Positions 41,947 to 51,859 are shown, numbered from the stretch's first letter. The stretch is DNA of 64,000 bases from UBA5364 sp050259235 (GCA_050259235.1 JBLNAG010000001.1:1-64000), one strand, 5' to 3'. The notes: generated by a model from the letters alone, not told the origin. Numbers and translations: made by a program.

Positions 41947-43482
41947 ATGAAGAATAATAAAGGGTTTACAGTCGTTGAAATAATTGTGTCGTTTGTTCTT
42001 ACCTCAATAATTGTATTATTGCTTTTTGAATTGATAATTATTTTAAAAGAACTTTATGTAACGGCGGGAATAAAATCACAATTATTAACTAAGCAAACAA
42101 TTATGAGTGAAAAGATAAACTCTGATTTAAATACTAAAAAAATTATTATTGCTAATCGTTGTGGGACAACCTGTATCAATTTTGTTTTTGATGATAGTTC
42201 TACAAGTCGTCTAGAAATAGATAGAAAAAATAATACATTTTCTTATGGTGATTATAAAACAGAATTAATTGCTGGTAGTCAATTTGGAAATATAAAAGTA
42301 TCTACTAATTCTGTAGTAGGAGTTGCAACAGGAAGAAATAATTCTATAGTAACAATAACAATTCCTATTATTCACTCACTCCTAGAACAACAAGAATATG
42401 GGATTAATGTTGTATATCAATATGATAATCGTGATGCAGCAATAACTGATTTATCTTTTGAAGATATATTAGATGTTGATCGTAATATTTATTTAATTGG
42501 TTCTTCTGATGCTACAGCTTTTACTGGGATAGGGTATGAGGAACTTGGATACTATGTTATGTATGATAATGGAACAGTTATTGAAAATGATCCTAATGTC
42601 ACTATTACTGGTGTAGTGGGAAATGAAGTTGGAAAAACATATGAATTAACATATACTATAACCGATACTAATGGTATTATTATGGATCAAGTTGTAAGAA
42701 GAGTAACAGTTGCTTCTTCTATTTCAGAGTATGCATATACTGGGGATGTTCAAACATTTAATGTCTTTGTTAAGGGTATATACACACTTGAATTATGGGG
42801 AGCTCAAGGTGGTAGTACTTCTTCAGTTGATATTGGTGGTTTTGGTGGATATACGGTGGCAGATTTAACACTTAATAAAGGTGATGTTTTAAGTCTTTAT
42901 GTTGGTGGTGCAGGAAATTGGATAGATAAAACAGTTACTCCTGGCGGATATAATGGTGGTGGCTCAGGCGGAAATGGCTATGAAAGAGCAGGAGGTTCTG
43001 GCGGTGGTGCTTCTGACATAAGAGTCGCTGGCACTAGTTTATCTAATCGTATTTTAGTTGCTGGTGGTGGAGGCGGAGCAGGGACCGATGATGATAGTTT
43101 AAATCCAGCAATTGGTGGTGCTGGTGGTGGACTTAATGGTTTAGCAAGTACTTATACTACTACCTCATATAATGGTATGGGTGGAACACAAGCTGCAGGT
43201 GGAACAAGAGCTTCATACTCAACCGGTATTTCTACCTATCCAACAGCAGGTACTCTTGGCTTAGGTGGAATTGGTGGGACATATTCTTCTACTTATGGTG
43301 GTGGTGGAGGAGGCGGAGGCTACTACGGCGGCGGCGGCGGTGTCCGATATGGTGCTGGTGGTGGAGGATCTGGCTTTTGTGGATCAATCACTCCATGTAC
43401 TACTTCTGATGGAACAACTGCGAATGGTAAAGAAGGTAATGGTAGTATTCGTATTACTTTAAAAAGTGTAATTTACGATTAA
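41947..43482 (+). CDS. Minor prepilin with glycine-rich tip domain
   Basis: 511 residues. The signal MKNNKG/FTVVEIIVSFVLTSI is followed by a PilW-like head (helix to about residue 50; Cys pair in NRCGTTCINFVF), a middle region with a DUF5011-like Ig domain (near GVVGNEVGKTYELTYTITD), then a glycine-rich domain from about residue 270 (TLELWGAQGGSTSS, GGGGGGGYYGGG) to the end. The last domain is the same type as the tips of the 6039-13510 proteins, which ties that array to this pilus machine. Its 3' end overlaps the convergent ylbJ by 24 bases. Confidence 0.88.
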   Translation: MKNNKGFTVVEIIVSFVLTSIIVLLLFELIIILKELYVTAGIKSQLLTKQTIMSEKINSDLNTKKIIIANRCGTTCINFVFDDSSTSRLEIDRKNNTFSYGDYKTELIAGSQFGNIKVSTNSVVGVATGRNNSIVTITIPIIHSLLEQQEYGINVVYQYDNRDAAITDLSFEDILDVDRNIYLIGSSDATAFTGIGYEELGYYVMYDNGTVIENDPNVTITGVVGNEVGKTYELTYTITDTNGIIMDQVVRRVTVASSISEYAYTGDVQTFNVFVKGIYTLELWGAQGGSTSSVDIGGFGGYTVADLTLNKGDVLSLYVGGAGNWIDKTVTPGGYNGGGSGGNGYERAGGSGGGASDIRVAGTSLSNRILVAGGGGGAGTDDDSLNPAIGGAGGGLNGLASTYTTTSYNGMGGTQAAGGTRASYSTGISTYPTAGTLGLGGIGGTYSSTYGGGGGGGGYYGGGGGVRYGAGGGGSGFCGSITPCTTSDGTTANGKEGNGSIRITLKSVIYD

Positions 43483-44400
43483 TACCAAAATACTTGATAT
43501 TAAAGCATGTAATATTCTTGCACATAAGAATGGAAAATACTTTACCTTTATTTCACTTAATATACTGATTATCTGCATATGAATTGATAGACCTCCAAAT
43601 GATATGATTAAAGTTGCTAATATGCATTTTAATTCGATTGATAAATCAGATATACTTAGATATTTTAATCCTTGGGTTATTTCAAAAAAACCACTATAAT
43701 AATTATTCATACCAAGGATAGTTGAAAGAATAGCAAAAGTTGTTACTACTCCTAGAATAAGTAATAATGTATCAATGCTTTTTATTAAAGAATTAGTAAT
43801 TATTTGAATAAAGTTCTTATTATTATTAATTCTTTTATTATGCATATTTAAAATAGCTTTTTTAACACTCATAGCACTATATTTTTCATTTGTTGGATGA
43901 TAGTTTCGAAATATTATTCCAATAATAATATTTCCTAAATAATGACATATTAAAATTAGGAACCCTAATTTACTACTTCCCATTAATAACGAAACCGTTC
44001 CGATAATAAAAAGTGGGTTAGAAAAGTGGCAAAAAGTAAGAACCTTTGAAGCATCTCGCTTATCAATTAAACCATTTTCATATAATTCTTTAATATACTT
44101 GGCACTACTAGGAAAACCTGATATAATACTCATTATGAAGATAAAGGCACAAACACCTTTTGCTTTAAATAAATGATTCATAATTGGTTTGAATAATTCA
44201 CCAACTAATTCAACAAATCCATAGTTTATCAATATATCGGCAAGAACAAACATAGGAAACAAAGATGGAAATAAGTTATTCTTCCATATATCAATAGAAA
44301 ACAAGACCGAACTTAAAACATCTTTAGAATGAAGTAAAATTTCAACACTAAAAAATATTAAAAATGCCATAATGATAATACTAACACTAATTTTTTTCAT
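43459..44400 (-). CDS. ylbJ: YlbJ-like membrane protein (sporulation integral membrane protein family)
   Basis: 313 residues, polytopic (about eight helices), shorter than the roughly 400 residues of Bacillus YlbJ. Characteristic pieces are NLFPSLFPMFVLADIL, SGFPSSAKYIKELYENGLI, CHFSNPLFIIGTVS, LILICHYLGNIIIG and SFGGLSIHMQIISIL, all of the nucleoside-recognition/Gate-domain YlbJ family. In Bacillus it is needed for spore cortex formation. It diverges from ylbL (36 bases apart), as these genes cluster in Bacilli. Whether this organism sporulates cannot be told from here. Confidence 0.88.
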   Translation of the reverse strand: MKKISVSIIIMAFLIFFSVEILLHSKDVLSSVLFSIDIWKNNLFPSLFPMFVLADILINYGFVELVGELFKPIMNHLFKAKGVCAFIFIMSIISGFPSSAKYIKELYENGLIDKRDASKVLTFCHFSNPLFIIGTVSLLMGSSKLGFLILICHYLGNIIIGIIFRNYHPTNEKYSAMSVKKAILNMHNKRINNNKNFIQIITNSLIKSIDTLLLILGVVTTFAILSTILGMNNYYSGFFEITQGLKYLSISDLSIELKCILATLIISFGGLSIHMQIISILSEIKVKYFPFLCARILHALISSILVLIVNYTF

Positions 44401-44436
44401 ACATTCACCATATCTTTAATTGAAGGGAAAGACTCT

Positions 44437-45444
44437 ATGAAATTATATGAGAAGATTAAAAAAATTATAAGAGAATATTATATTTCAATATTAATTGTCA
44501 TGATTAGTACAATAGTATTTGTAATACCATTTCCATATTATATTAATGCTCCTGGGGGATTAATAGATATGTCTAAAAGAATTCAATTAGATGATGCTTA
44601 TGAATCTAAAGGAAGTATTAATATGGCTTATGTTACAGAATTAAAAGCTACTATTCCAACTTTAATAGTTGCCTATTTTAAGAAAAATTGGGATATTATA
44701 AAAATGAGTGATGTTAAATATGATAATCAAACTATTGCTGAAATGAATTTTCGTGATCGTATGCTTCTAAAAGAAGCGGGAGATAATGCTATTATTGTAG
44801 CTTATAATAAGCTAGGAAAAACAGCTAAAATAATCAATCAAGATTTAGTTGTTACTTATGTCGATGAAAAAGCAAATACTGATTTAGCAGTAGGGGACAT
44901 TATATTAGAAATTGAAGGACAAAAAGTAAACAATTACGATAGTTTAGTTGGAGTTATTCAAGGATATGAAGAAAATGATGTTATAAATATTAAAGTTAAG
45001 AATGATGATAAAATTATCAATCGAAAAGCTACACTATATTATGATTATGATAGAGTAGTTGTTGGTATTGTATTAACACCAGATTTAACACTAGAAACTA
45101 ATCCCAAAATAGATTTAAAATTTGAAAGATCCGAATCAGGACCATCAGGTGGTCTAATGACCGCAATTGCTATATATGACAGTTTAACTAAAGAAGATTT
45201 AACAAAAGGTAAAACAATTGTTGGAACAGGAACAATAGATGTAGATGGTAATGTTGGTAGTATTGGTGGAGTAGAATATAAACTTAGAGGAGCTATAAAA
45301 GAAAAAGCAGATGTCTTTTTAGTTCCTAGTGGTGATAATTATAATGATGCAATGAAATTAAAAGAAGAAAGTAACTTTGATATTAAAATTGTCAGTATCA
45401 ATACTTTTGATCAAGCAATCAAATATTTGGAGGAACAATTATAG
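44437..45444 (+). CDS. ylbL: YlbL/SepM-type PDZ and Lon-like serine protease
   Basis: 335 residues. One N-terminal membrane helix (ISILIVMISTIVFVIPFP), an extracellular PDZ domain (about residues 140-205; LAVGDIILEIEGQKVNNYD) and a C-terminal Lon-type protease domain with catalytic Ser in ESGPSGGLMTAI and Lys in GGVEYKLRGA. Family members cut membrane or peptide substrates: SepM processes competence peptide and YlbL relates to DNA-damage checkpoint recovery in Bacillus. The context beside ylbJ matches Bacillus. Confidence 0.92.
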   Translation: MKLYEKIKKIIREYYISILIVMISTIVFVIPFPYYINAPGGLIDMSKRIQLDDAYESKGSINMAYVTELKATIPTLIVAYFKKNWDIIKMSDVKYDNQTIAEMNFRDRMLLKEAGDNAIIVAYNKLGKTAKIINQDLVVTYVDEKANTDLAVGDIILEIEGQKVNNYDSLVGVIQGYEENDVINIKVKNDDKIINRKATLYYDYDRVVVGIVLTPDLTLETNPKIDLKFERSESGPSGGLMTAIAIYDSLTKEDLTKGKTIVGTGTIDVDGNVGSIGGVEYKLRGAIKEKADVFLVPSGDNYNDAMKLKEESNFDIKIVSINTFDQAIKYLEEQL

Positions 45445-45486
45445 ACTTATTATGCAATATTTGATAAAATAGTTGTAGGTGGTTAA

Positions 45487-48042
45487 GTGAAAAGAAATGA
45501 AGTAGATTTAACAAAAGTTACGCCAATGATGAGGCAGTATATTGAAATTAAAGATGCCAACCCAGACGTTATCATCTTTTTTCGCTTAGGTGATTTTTAT
45601 GAAATGTTTTTTGAAGATGCAATTAGTGTTTCTAGAGAATTAGAATTAACGTTAACTGGTAAAAATGCAGGGTTAGATGAAAGAATACCAATGTGTGGTG
45701 TTCCACATCATGCTGCTAATATATATATTGAAAAATTAGTAAATAAAGGTTATAAAGTAGGAATTTGTGAACAATTAGAAGATCCAAGAACTGCTAAAGG
45801 TATTGTTAAAAGGGATTTAACTCAAATAGTAAGTATTGGTACCGTTATAAATAATGAATCATTAATGGAAAATGATTTTAATTATATTGGTAGTGTAATG
45901 GATTTTAACCATGCTTATGGATTAACTTATACTGATATTTCAACAGGTATTATTTATACTACTTTAGTTGAACATAATGTTTCAACTTTAGTTAGTGAAA
46001 TAGTAAGTATTGGTATTAAAGAAGTAATAATGACTGATAAAGTAGATAAAAATATTTATTCTATCTTAAAAAATCAATTTAAAGTTATGGTTACTATAAC
46101 TGAGTCAATAGAAAATTTAAAAGAATATGAATATATATATAGTGATATAGGTGATATTAGATATATTGAAAGTATTAAACATTTACTTACATATATTACT
46201 AATACCCAAAAAAGAAGTTTAAGTCATTTACAAAAAGCTATTATTAAAGAAAATAAGAATTATTTAAAAATGGATATTCATACTAAAAGAAATCTTGAAC
46301 TAACAGAAACTATTAGAACTCATGACCGTAATTATTCATTAATATGGTTACTTGATAAAACCAAAACAGCTATGGGATCAAGAATGCTTAAAAATTTTAT
46401 TGAAAATCCATTAATTGATTATAATGAAATAAATAAAAGATATGATATGGTAGAAGTACTTTTAGAAGAATTTATTTTAAAAGAAGAACTACAAAATTAT
46501 CTTTATGAAGTATATGACTTAGAAAGACTAAGTGGTAGAATTGCTTTTGGTAATGCCAATGCAAGAGATTTATTACAATTAAAAAAATCTTTAAGTGTTT
46601 TACCAAATATTCAAAATATTTTAAAAAGAATAAATTTCTATCATAATATTGAACCAATTGATGAGTTACATCAATTATTAGAAAATAGTGTTTATGAAAA
46701 TCCTCCAATTGGTATTAAAGAAGGATATTTAATTAAAGAAGGATATAATCAAGAACTTGATGAACTTAAATCTATGCGCAAAGGTGGTAAAGACTTTGTT
46801 GCAAGATTTGAATTAGAGGAAAGAGAACGTACAGGAATTAAAAATTTAAAAGTTGGTTATAATAAAGTATTTGGTTACTATATTGAAGTATCAAGAGGTA
46901 ATACTAGTTTAGTTAAGGAAGAATATGGTTATGAAAGAAGACAAACTTTAAGTAACTGTGAAAGATATATTAGTCCAATTTTAAAAGAAAAAGAAGCATT
47001 AATATTAAATGCTGAAGAAAAGATAATTGAATTAGAATATCAGTTATTTATAACAATAAGAGAAAAAATAAAAGAATATATTCCAAGACTACAAGGTATT
47101 TCTAAAGTTATTAGTGAGATTGATGTTTTACAATCATTTGCAACTGTAACAGAAAGTAATAATTATATAAGGCCAACTTTAAATCAAAATCGTGAAATAC
47201 ATGTTGTTGATAATCGTCATCCAGTAGTAGAAAAAGTTATGAAAGAACAGTTTGTACCAAACGATATTGAAATGCCAAATAGTACTGATATTCTATTAAT
47301 AACTGGACCAAATATGGCAGGTAAATCAACATATATGCGTCAGATGGCAATCACAGCAATTATGGCTCAAATAGGATGCTTTGTCCCAGCTAAAGAAGCT
47401 AATTTACCAATCTTTGATCAAATATTCACAAGAATTGGTGCTAGTGATGATTTAGTAAGTGGTGAATCTACATTTATGGTTGAAATGCTAGAAGCAAATC
47501 GAGCAATAATGAATGCAACTGAAAATAGTTTGATTTTATTTGATGAATTAGGTAGAGGTACAGCAACCTTTGATGGTATGGCTTTAGCTCAATCAATTAT
47601 TGAATATATTCATGAAAATATTAAAGCTAAAACTTTCTTCTCAACGCATTATCATGAATTAACTGATCTTGAAAACAATTTAAAAGGTTTAAAAAATATT
47701 CATGTCAGTGCTTATGAAGAAGATGGTAATATTACTTTCTTACATAAGATAAAAAATGGTAGTGTTGATAAGAGTTATGGTATATACGTTGCTAAAATAG
47801 CTAATTTACCTGAATCATTAATTAAAAGAGCTAATCAAATATTAAGAGTATATGAAAATAAAGAAATAAAAAGAGATATTAAGATTCAAGAGTCATTACC
47901 AATTGATGAACTTGTAAAAGAAAAGGATAATTTCTTAGAAGAAGAAATAAATAAAATTAATCCTCTAGAAATTACTCCGTTGGAAGCATTAAATATACTT
48001 TATAAATTAAAAAATGATATTAAAGATAGAAAAGGAGAATAA
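45487..48042 (+). CDS. mutS: DNA mismatch repair protein MutS
   Basis: 851 residues, full-length MutS. The mismatch-reading FYE motif is in FRLGDFYEMFFEDA (about residues 36-42), with connector, lever and clamp domains in order. The ATPase domain has Walker A TGPNMAGKSTYMRQ, SGESTFMVEM, Walker B ILFDELGRGTATFDG and FFSTHYHELTDLE. GTG start with AGGTGG upstream. No mutL follows, which is unusual for Bacilli; instead a small membrane gene is coupled two bases downstream. Confidence 0.98.
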   Translation: MKRNEVDLTKVTPMMRQYIEIKDANPDVIIFFRLGDFYEMFFEDAISVSRELELTLTGKNAGLDERIPMCGVPHHAANIYIEKLVNKGYKVGICEQLEDPRTAKGIVKRDLTQIVSIGTVINNESLMENDFNYIGSVMDFNHAYGLTYTDISTGIIYTTLVEHNVSTLVSEIVSIGIKEVIMTDKVDKNIYSILKNQFKVMVTITESIENLKEYEYIYSDIGDIRYIESIKHLLTYITNTQKRSLSHLQKAIIKENKNYLKMDIHTKRNLELTETIRTHDRNYSLIWLLDKTKTAMGSRMLKNFIENPLIDYNEINKRYDMVEVLLEEFILKEELQNYLYEVYDLERLSGRIAFGNANARDLLQLKKSLSVLPNIQNILKRINFYHNIEPIDELHQLLENSVYENPPIGIKEGYLIKEGYNQELDELKSMRKGGKDFVARFELEERERTGIKNLKVGYNKVFGYYIEVSRGNTSLVKEEYGYERRQTLSNCERYISPILKEKEALILNAEEKIIELEYQLFITIREKIKEYIPRLQGISKVISEIDVLQSFATVTESNNYIRPTLNQNREIHVVDNRHPVVEKVMKEQFVPNDIEMPNSTDILLITGPNMAGKSTYMRQMAITAIMAQIGCFVPAKEANLPIFDQIFTRIGASDDLVSGESTFMVEMLEANRAIMNATENSLILFDELGRGTATFDGMALAQSIIEYIHENIKAKTFFSTHYHELTDLENNLKGLKNIHVSAYEEDGNITFLHKIKNGSVDKSYGIYVAKIANLPESLIKRANQILRVYENKEIKRDIKIQESLPIDELVKEKDNFLEEEINKINPLEITPLEALNILYKLKNDIKDRKGE

Positions 48043-48044
48043 AA

Positions 48045-48503
48045 ATGAAAATATTAAAACAAGAAAATTGGTGGATTTGGTTACTATTGTTAATTTTTTC
48101 ACAAGCTACAAGTATTTTAGTACTTGGAGCATTACTTGATGTCTATGACAAAAAAGCATGGTATGCAAAAGGAAAAAACTGGCTATTAGCATTAATTTCA
48201 GTATTAGTTTTACTAATATTAATACCTACTACTAGTATTGAATTAAATTTTGTTCAAGCCTTAACTGGTTCAATTGTTGTACCTTATGTGATGGCAATAA
48301 TATTTTTTGTTCAAATTATTGCTTTAACTGCTGCTAAATTAAGGGTTCCAGGAAAAGAATTATATCTTTCTCCATATATATGGCTTCTATGCTTAATAAT
48401 ACCAATTTTAGGTTGGACAATGCTTATTGTAATGTTCTTATATTTAACTATTTGGACAGTAGTTATGTTATATCGTGGAGCAGGAGAAAAATTTATTGAT
48501 TAA
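48045..48503 (+). CDS. Hypothetical integral membrane protein
   Basis: 152 residues with four membrane helices (about residues 12-30, 45-62, 72-95, 108-136). Polar links include DVYDKKAWYAKGKNW and KLRVPGKELYLSPYIW, and it ends RGAGEKFID. The layout resembles DUF5684-like small membrane proteins, but I am not sure of a family. AAGGAG overlaps the mutS stop, so it is cotranscribed with mutS; a terminator follows. Confidence 0.65.
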   Translation: MKILKQENWWIWLLLLIFSQATSILVLGALLDVYDKKAWYAKGKNWLLALISVLVLLILIPTTSIELNFVQALTGSIVVPYVMAIIFFVQIIALTAAKLRVPGKELYLSPYIWLLCLIIPILGWTMLIVMFLYLTIWTVVMLYRGAGEKFID

Positions 48504-48504
48504 A

Positions 48505-48547
48505 CAAAAAAGAGGTAAAAATTAAAAGTTTTTCACCTTTTTTTTAT
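48505..48547 (+). terminator. Terminator after the mutS unit
   Basis: Imperfect stem around AGGTAAAAA/TTTTTCACCT followed by a long T run. Confidence 0.6.
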
Positions 48548-48578
48548 TATCTATGATAAAATTAAATAGGTGAGACAG

Positions 48579-48980
48579 ATGGAACAATTAAATAGAAGTG
48601 AACTCAGAAGAATAATAATGACAATTTTATATCAAATTAATGTTTATGAAAAAAATAAAATTAAATTTGATATTGATGAACTTATTAAAGATGTTATAGA
48701 AATAGATAATGAATTTGTCAAAGAAGTTGTTTATGGAGTAATTACATATAAAAATGATATAGATGCTTTAGCAAATAAATATCTTAATGATTGGACAATA
48801 GACCGTTTAGGGAATACAGATCAGTCAATTTTAAGAATAGGTATATATGAATTAATATATACTAAAACACCAGAAGTAGTTGCAATTAATGAAGCAGTTG
48901 AACTTGCTAAATCATATAGTGATGATGATGTAAGAAAGATGATAAATGGGGTTTTAGATAAAGTTTATCATAATAAGTAG
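48579..48980 (+). CDS. nusB: Transcription antitermination protein NusB
   Basis: 133 residues, NusB length and all helical. Markers are LNRSELRRIIMTILYQINVYE at the start, FVKEVVYGVITYKNDID, WTIDRLGNTDQSILRIGIYEL and VAINEAVELAKSYSDDDVRKMINGVLDKV. It forms the NusB-S10 heterodimer on rRNA boxA. ATG 48579 has AGGTGAG upstream; a GTG nine bases earlier lies inside that site. First gene of nusB-xseA-xseB. Confidence 0.95.
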   Translation: MEQLNRSELRRIIMTILYQINVYEKNKIKFDIDELIKDVIEIDNEFVKEVVYGVITYKNDIDALANKYLNDWTIDRLGNTDQSILRIGIYELIYTKTPEVVAINEAVELAKSYSDDDVRKMINGVLDKVYHNK

Positions 48981-48987
48981 GTGATTT

Positions 48988-50187
48988 ATGGATAATAAGT
49001 ATTTATCAGTTAGTGCGATCACAGGATATTTAAAGCACAAATTTGATGGCGATGAACATTTAAGAAATGTTTTTCTTAAAGGTGAAATATCTAACTTTAA
49101 ATCACATACGACTGGTCACTTATATTTTTCAATAAAAGATGAAACCAGCAAAATAAATGCTATTATGTTTAGTAGTAATGCTAGTAAATTAAATTTTAAA
49201 CCTACTGATGGATTAAAAGTATTAGTAGTGGGAAGAATAAGTGTATATGAAGCAACAGGAAATTATCAAATTTATATAGAAGAAATGCAAGAAGATGGTG
49301 TAGGTAATTTATATTTAGCTTTTGAAAAACTAAAAGAACAATTATCTAAAGAAGGTTTATTTGATGAAAAACACAAAAAACCAATACCAAAGATGCCTAA
49401 AAGAATTGGCGTTGTAACTGCTAAAACAGGTGCTGCAATCAAAGATATCATTTCTACTATTACAAGAAGATATCCAATTTGTGAAATTATTTTATTTCCG
49501 AGTTTAGTTCAAGGTGATGGTGCGAAGGAAGATATTGTAAAAAATATTAAACTTGCAGAAAATTATGATTTGGATTTATTAATTGTTGGTCGTGGTGGTG
49601 GATCCATTGAAGACTTATGGGCATTTAATGAAGAAATAGTTGCTCGTGCAATATATAGTTCTCCAATTCCAATTATTAGTGCAGTTGGACATGAAATTGA
49701 TTTTACAATTGCTGACTTTGTTGCTGATTTAAGAGCTCCAACTCCAACAGCAGCAGCTGAACTTGCTGTTCCTAATATTATTGATTTAACTAAATATATA
49801 AATAATTTAAATATACGATTAAATGAAAATATCTATAAAAAAGTAAATTATACAAGATTACTGTTAGATACTTTTAAAAATTCTTTTATTTTAAAAAATC
49901 CTATGATTATGTATGAAAACAAAAAACAAAATTTGGATATTATTAATGAAAGAATCAATAATATTATTAACAATAAAATAGAAAAAATAACTGTTAAATT
50001 AAGTAACATGATTGAAAAAATTGAATTGTTAAATCCTTTAAATGTTTTAAAAAGAGGATATAGTATAGTTTATAAAGATGAACAAGTAATTAGTGATAGC
50101 ACTCTAGTTAAACCAAATGATGAATTAAAATTAAAATTATATAAAGGAACTATAGATGTTATTGTTAAGGAGGTAAATAATGGATAA
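48988..50187 (+). CDS. xseA: Exodeoxyribonuclease VII large subunit
   Basis: 399 residues. The N-terminal OB domain (LKGEISNFKSHTTGHLYFSIKD, about residues 25-46) and catalytic domain motifs PKRIGVVTAKTGAAIKDI, VGRGGGSIEDLWAFNEE, SAVGHEIDFTIADFVAD and ADLRAPTPTAAAELAVP are all typical, with a coiled-coil C-terminus ending RGYSIVYKDEQVI. The enzyme degrades single-stranded DNA to oligonucleotides. It overlaps xseB by eight bases. Confidence 0.97.
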   Translation: MDNKYLSVSAITGYLKHKFDGDEHLRNVFLKGEISNFKSHTTGHLYFSIKDETSKINAIMFSSNASKLNFKPTDGLKVLVVGRISVYEATGNYQIYIEEMQEDGVGNLYLAFEKLKEQLSKEGLFDEKHKKPIPKMPKRIGVVTAKTGAAIKDIISTITRRYPICEIILFPSLVQGDGAKEDIVKNIKLAENYDLDLLIVGRGGGSIEDLWAFNEEIVARAIYSSPIPIISAVGHEIDFTIADFVADLRAPTPTAAAELAVPNIIDLTKYINNLNIRLNENIYKKVNYTRLLLDTFKNSFILKNPMIMYENKKQNLDIINERINNIINNKIEKITVKLSNMIEKIELLNPLNVLKRGYSIVYKDEQVISDSTLVKPNDELKLKLYKGTIDVIVKEVNNG

Positions 50188-50398
50188 GAAAATGAAATTT
50201 GAAGATAAAATTAAAACATTAGAAAAAATTATAAATGAATTAGAAAATGATGATATTAATTTAGATGATTCAATTGAAAAATATACAAAAGCGATGAAAT
50301 TAGTAAAAGAATGTGATGAAGAGTTAAAAAATATTGAGGAAAAAATTAGCAAAATTGTCACACCTGATGGATTAGTTGATTTTGAAATAGAGAAATAA
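50180..50398 (+). CDS. xseB: Exodeoxyribonuclease VII small subunit
   Basis: 72 residues, the expected size. The pattern MKFEDKIKTLEKIINELE, NDDINLDDSIEKYTKAMKL and CDEELKNIEEKI is the XseB helical hairpin that binds XseA. It begins inside xseA and is translationally coupled; AAGGAGG precedes the ATG. A terminator overlaps its stop. Confidence 0.95.
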   Translation: MDKKMKFEDKIKTLEKIINELENDDINLDDSIEKYTKAMKLVKECDEELKNIEEKISKIVTPDGLVDFEIEK

Positions 50399-50419
50399 TA
50401 CCAAGGGTATTATTTTTTT
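50394..50419 (+). terminator. Terminator of nusB-xseAB
   Basis: AATAATACC/GGTATTATT, loop AAG, then T run; overlaps the xseB stop. Confidence 0.85.
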
Positions 50420-50467
50420 CTCAGGACATAATAATATCGTAGTCTATATAAAAAAGGAGATGGTACC

Positions 50468-51442
50468 ATGTTCAAAAAAACATGCATCTTTCTTCTCCTA
50501 ACATTTCTCTTTATTCCAAATACCGCATTTGCATATTCCGACTACATATATGCAGGTGGTGAAAATATTGGTATCGATATTAAAGCAGATGGTGTTATTA
50601 TTGTTGGAACATACAAAATCAATAATATTGACACTGTCAGCGGAGCCAATATTAAGGTCGGAGATATTATCACGAGTATAGATGACAAAAAAATATCTAA
50701 TATTGATGACATGGTGTCTAAAATAAACAATAGTTTAGATGACACAATAAAAATTGGTTATATTAGGAATGATTTAACCAGATATACAAACTTAAAATTA
50801 TATAAAGTAGAAAATATTTACAAAACTGGTTTGTATGTCAAAGATTCAATAACAGGTATCGGAACATTGACATTTATTGATCCTAAGAGTCATTTGTTTG
50901 GAGCATTAGGTCATGAGATTATCGAAAAAAATTCAGGTCAAATTTTAAAAACAACTTCTGGTACTATATTTGATTCAGAGGTAATTGGTATTGAACGTAG
51001 TACTAATGGTGTACCTGGAGAAAAGAATGCAAGATACTATACTAATGCTGTAAGTGGTAATATTTTCGAAAACACTAAACACGGGATATTTGGAAACTTT
51101 ATTAGACCCATATCCGATAAAAAATTATACAAAGTAGCTACTATTAGTGACATTAAAAAGGGTAAAGCTTCTATTTTAACAGTTTTAGCTGGTAATCAAA
51201 TTAATGAGTATCAAATAGAAATAATTAAAGTTACTAATGATCAAGATTACAAAAATATTTCTTTTGAGATACTTGATAAAAATTTACTTAATTTAACAGG
51301 GGGAATAGTTCAAGGAATGAGTGGATCGCCAATCATTCAAGGGAATTATATTATTGGAGCTGTTACCCATGTTGTAGTAGATAATCCAACTAAGGGATAT
51401 GGTATTTTAATAACTAATATGTTAGAGGAAGCGGAAAACTAG
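50468..51442 (+). CDS. spoIVB: SpoIVB-type serine peptidase (S55)
   Basis: 324 residues, shorter than Bacillus SpoIVB (about 425). Signal/anchor CIFLLLTFLFIPNTAFA, then IYAGGENIGIDIKADGVIIVG as in SpoIVB, a PDZ domain (VGDIITSIDDKKISNIDDMV, about residues 65-105), and the peptidase domain with GIGTLTFIDPKSHLFGALGHEI (catalytic His) and GGIVQGMSGSPIIQGNYIIGAVTHVVV (catalytic Ser). In Bacillus it signals from forespore to mother cell by cutting SpoIVFA. The position next to nusB-xseAB matches a condensed Bacillus order. GGAG precedes the ATG. Confidence 0.92.
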   Translation: MFKKTCIFLLLTFLFIPNTAFAYSDYIYAGGENIGIDIKADGVIIVGTYKINNIDTVSGANIKVGDIITSIDDKKISNIDDMVSKINNSLDDTIKIGYIRNDLTRYTNLKLYKVENIYKTGLYVKDSITGIGTLTFIDPKSHLFGALGHEIIEKNSGQILKTTSGTIFDSEVIGIERSTNGVPGEKNARYYTNAVSGNIFENTKHGIFGNFIRPISDKKLYKVATISDIKKGKASILTVLAGNQINEYQIEIIKVTNDQDYKNISFEILDKNLLNLTGGIVQGMSGSPIIQGNYIIGAVTHVVVDNPTKGYGILITNMLEEAEN

Positions 51443-51462
51443 AGATGAAAGTCTCTTTTTTT
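51441..51462 (+). terminator. Terminator after spoIVB
   Basis: AGAGAT/GTCTCT with GAAA tetraloop and T run; overlaps the stop codon. Confidence 0.75.
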
Positions 51463-51463
51463 C

Positions 51464-51492
51464 TTGTATATTAAGTAATATAATGATATACT
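51464..51492 (+). promoter_or_regulatory. SigA-type promoter of the 51523 gene
   Basis: TTGTAT, 17-bp spacer ending TGA, TATACT. Confidence 0.6.
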
Positions 51493-51522
51493 TTAGGTGT
51501 ATAAGTAGTAAGGAGTAATAGT

Positions 51523-51807
51523 ATGGAAAATAATGAAAAAAACAAATTTTTTATTTTTAAGTTTATTGCTTATTTTTTAGTTTATATTATCTTGTGTTTG
51601 CTTGCTATTAATACAGCTATTGGATATATTAATTTTAAAAAAATACAAGAAGATAAAAAACCATATTTTATTTTTAGTACTAAAACACATGAAAATGATG
51701 AAGAATTAGTTACTAGTTATAGGTTTGGAATCTATAAAATAATAACTGTGAAAAGACAAGAATCAATAACTTATAACTTCAAATTATGGTTTAATAAAGA
51801 TTTTTAG
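51523..51807 (+). CDS. Hypothetical small membrane protein
   Basis: 94 residues. A basic N-terminal tail, one membrane helix (FIAYFLVYIILCLLAINTAIGY, about residues 13-34) and an extracellular beta-rich tail (YFIFSTKTHEN, VTSYRFGIYKIITVKR). No family recognised. AAGGAG lies upstream of the ATG and a promoter with a 17-bp spacer precedes it, so the gene is probably real and transcribed alone. Confidence 0.65.
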   Translation: MENNEKNKFFIFKFIAYFLVYIILCLLAINTAIGYINFKKIQEDKKPYFIFSTKTHENDEELVTSYRFGIYKIITVKRQESITYNFKLWFNKDF

Positions 51808-51859
51808 GAATTTTTAATTTATTTTTTTATATTATATATTGATATTAATATTGTATTCT

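Noticed and set aside
50426..50432. SigF/SigG-type -10 (CATAATA) before spoIVB
   Set aside because: No matching -35 at the right distance, and the match is short.
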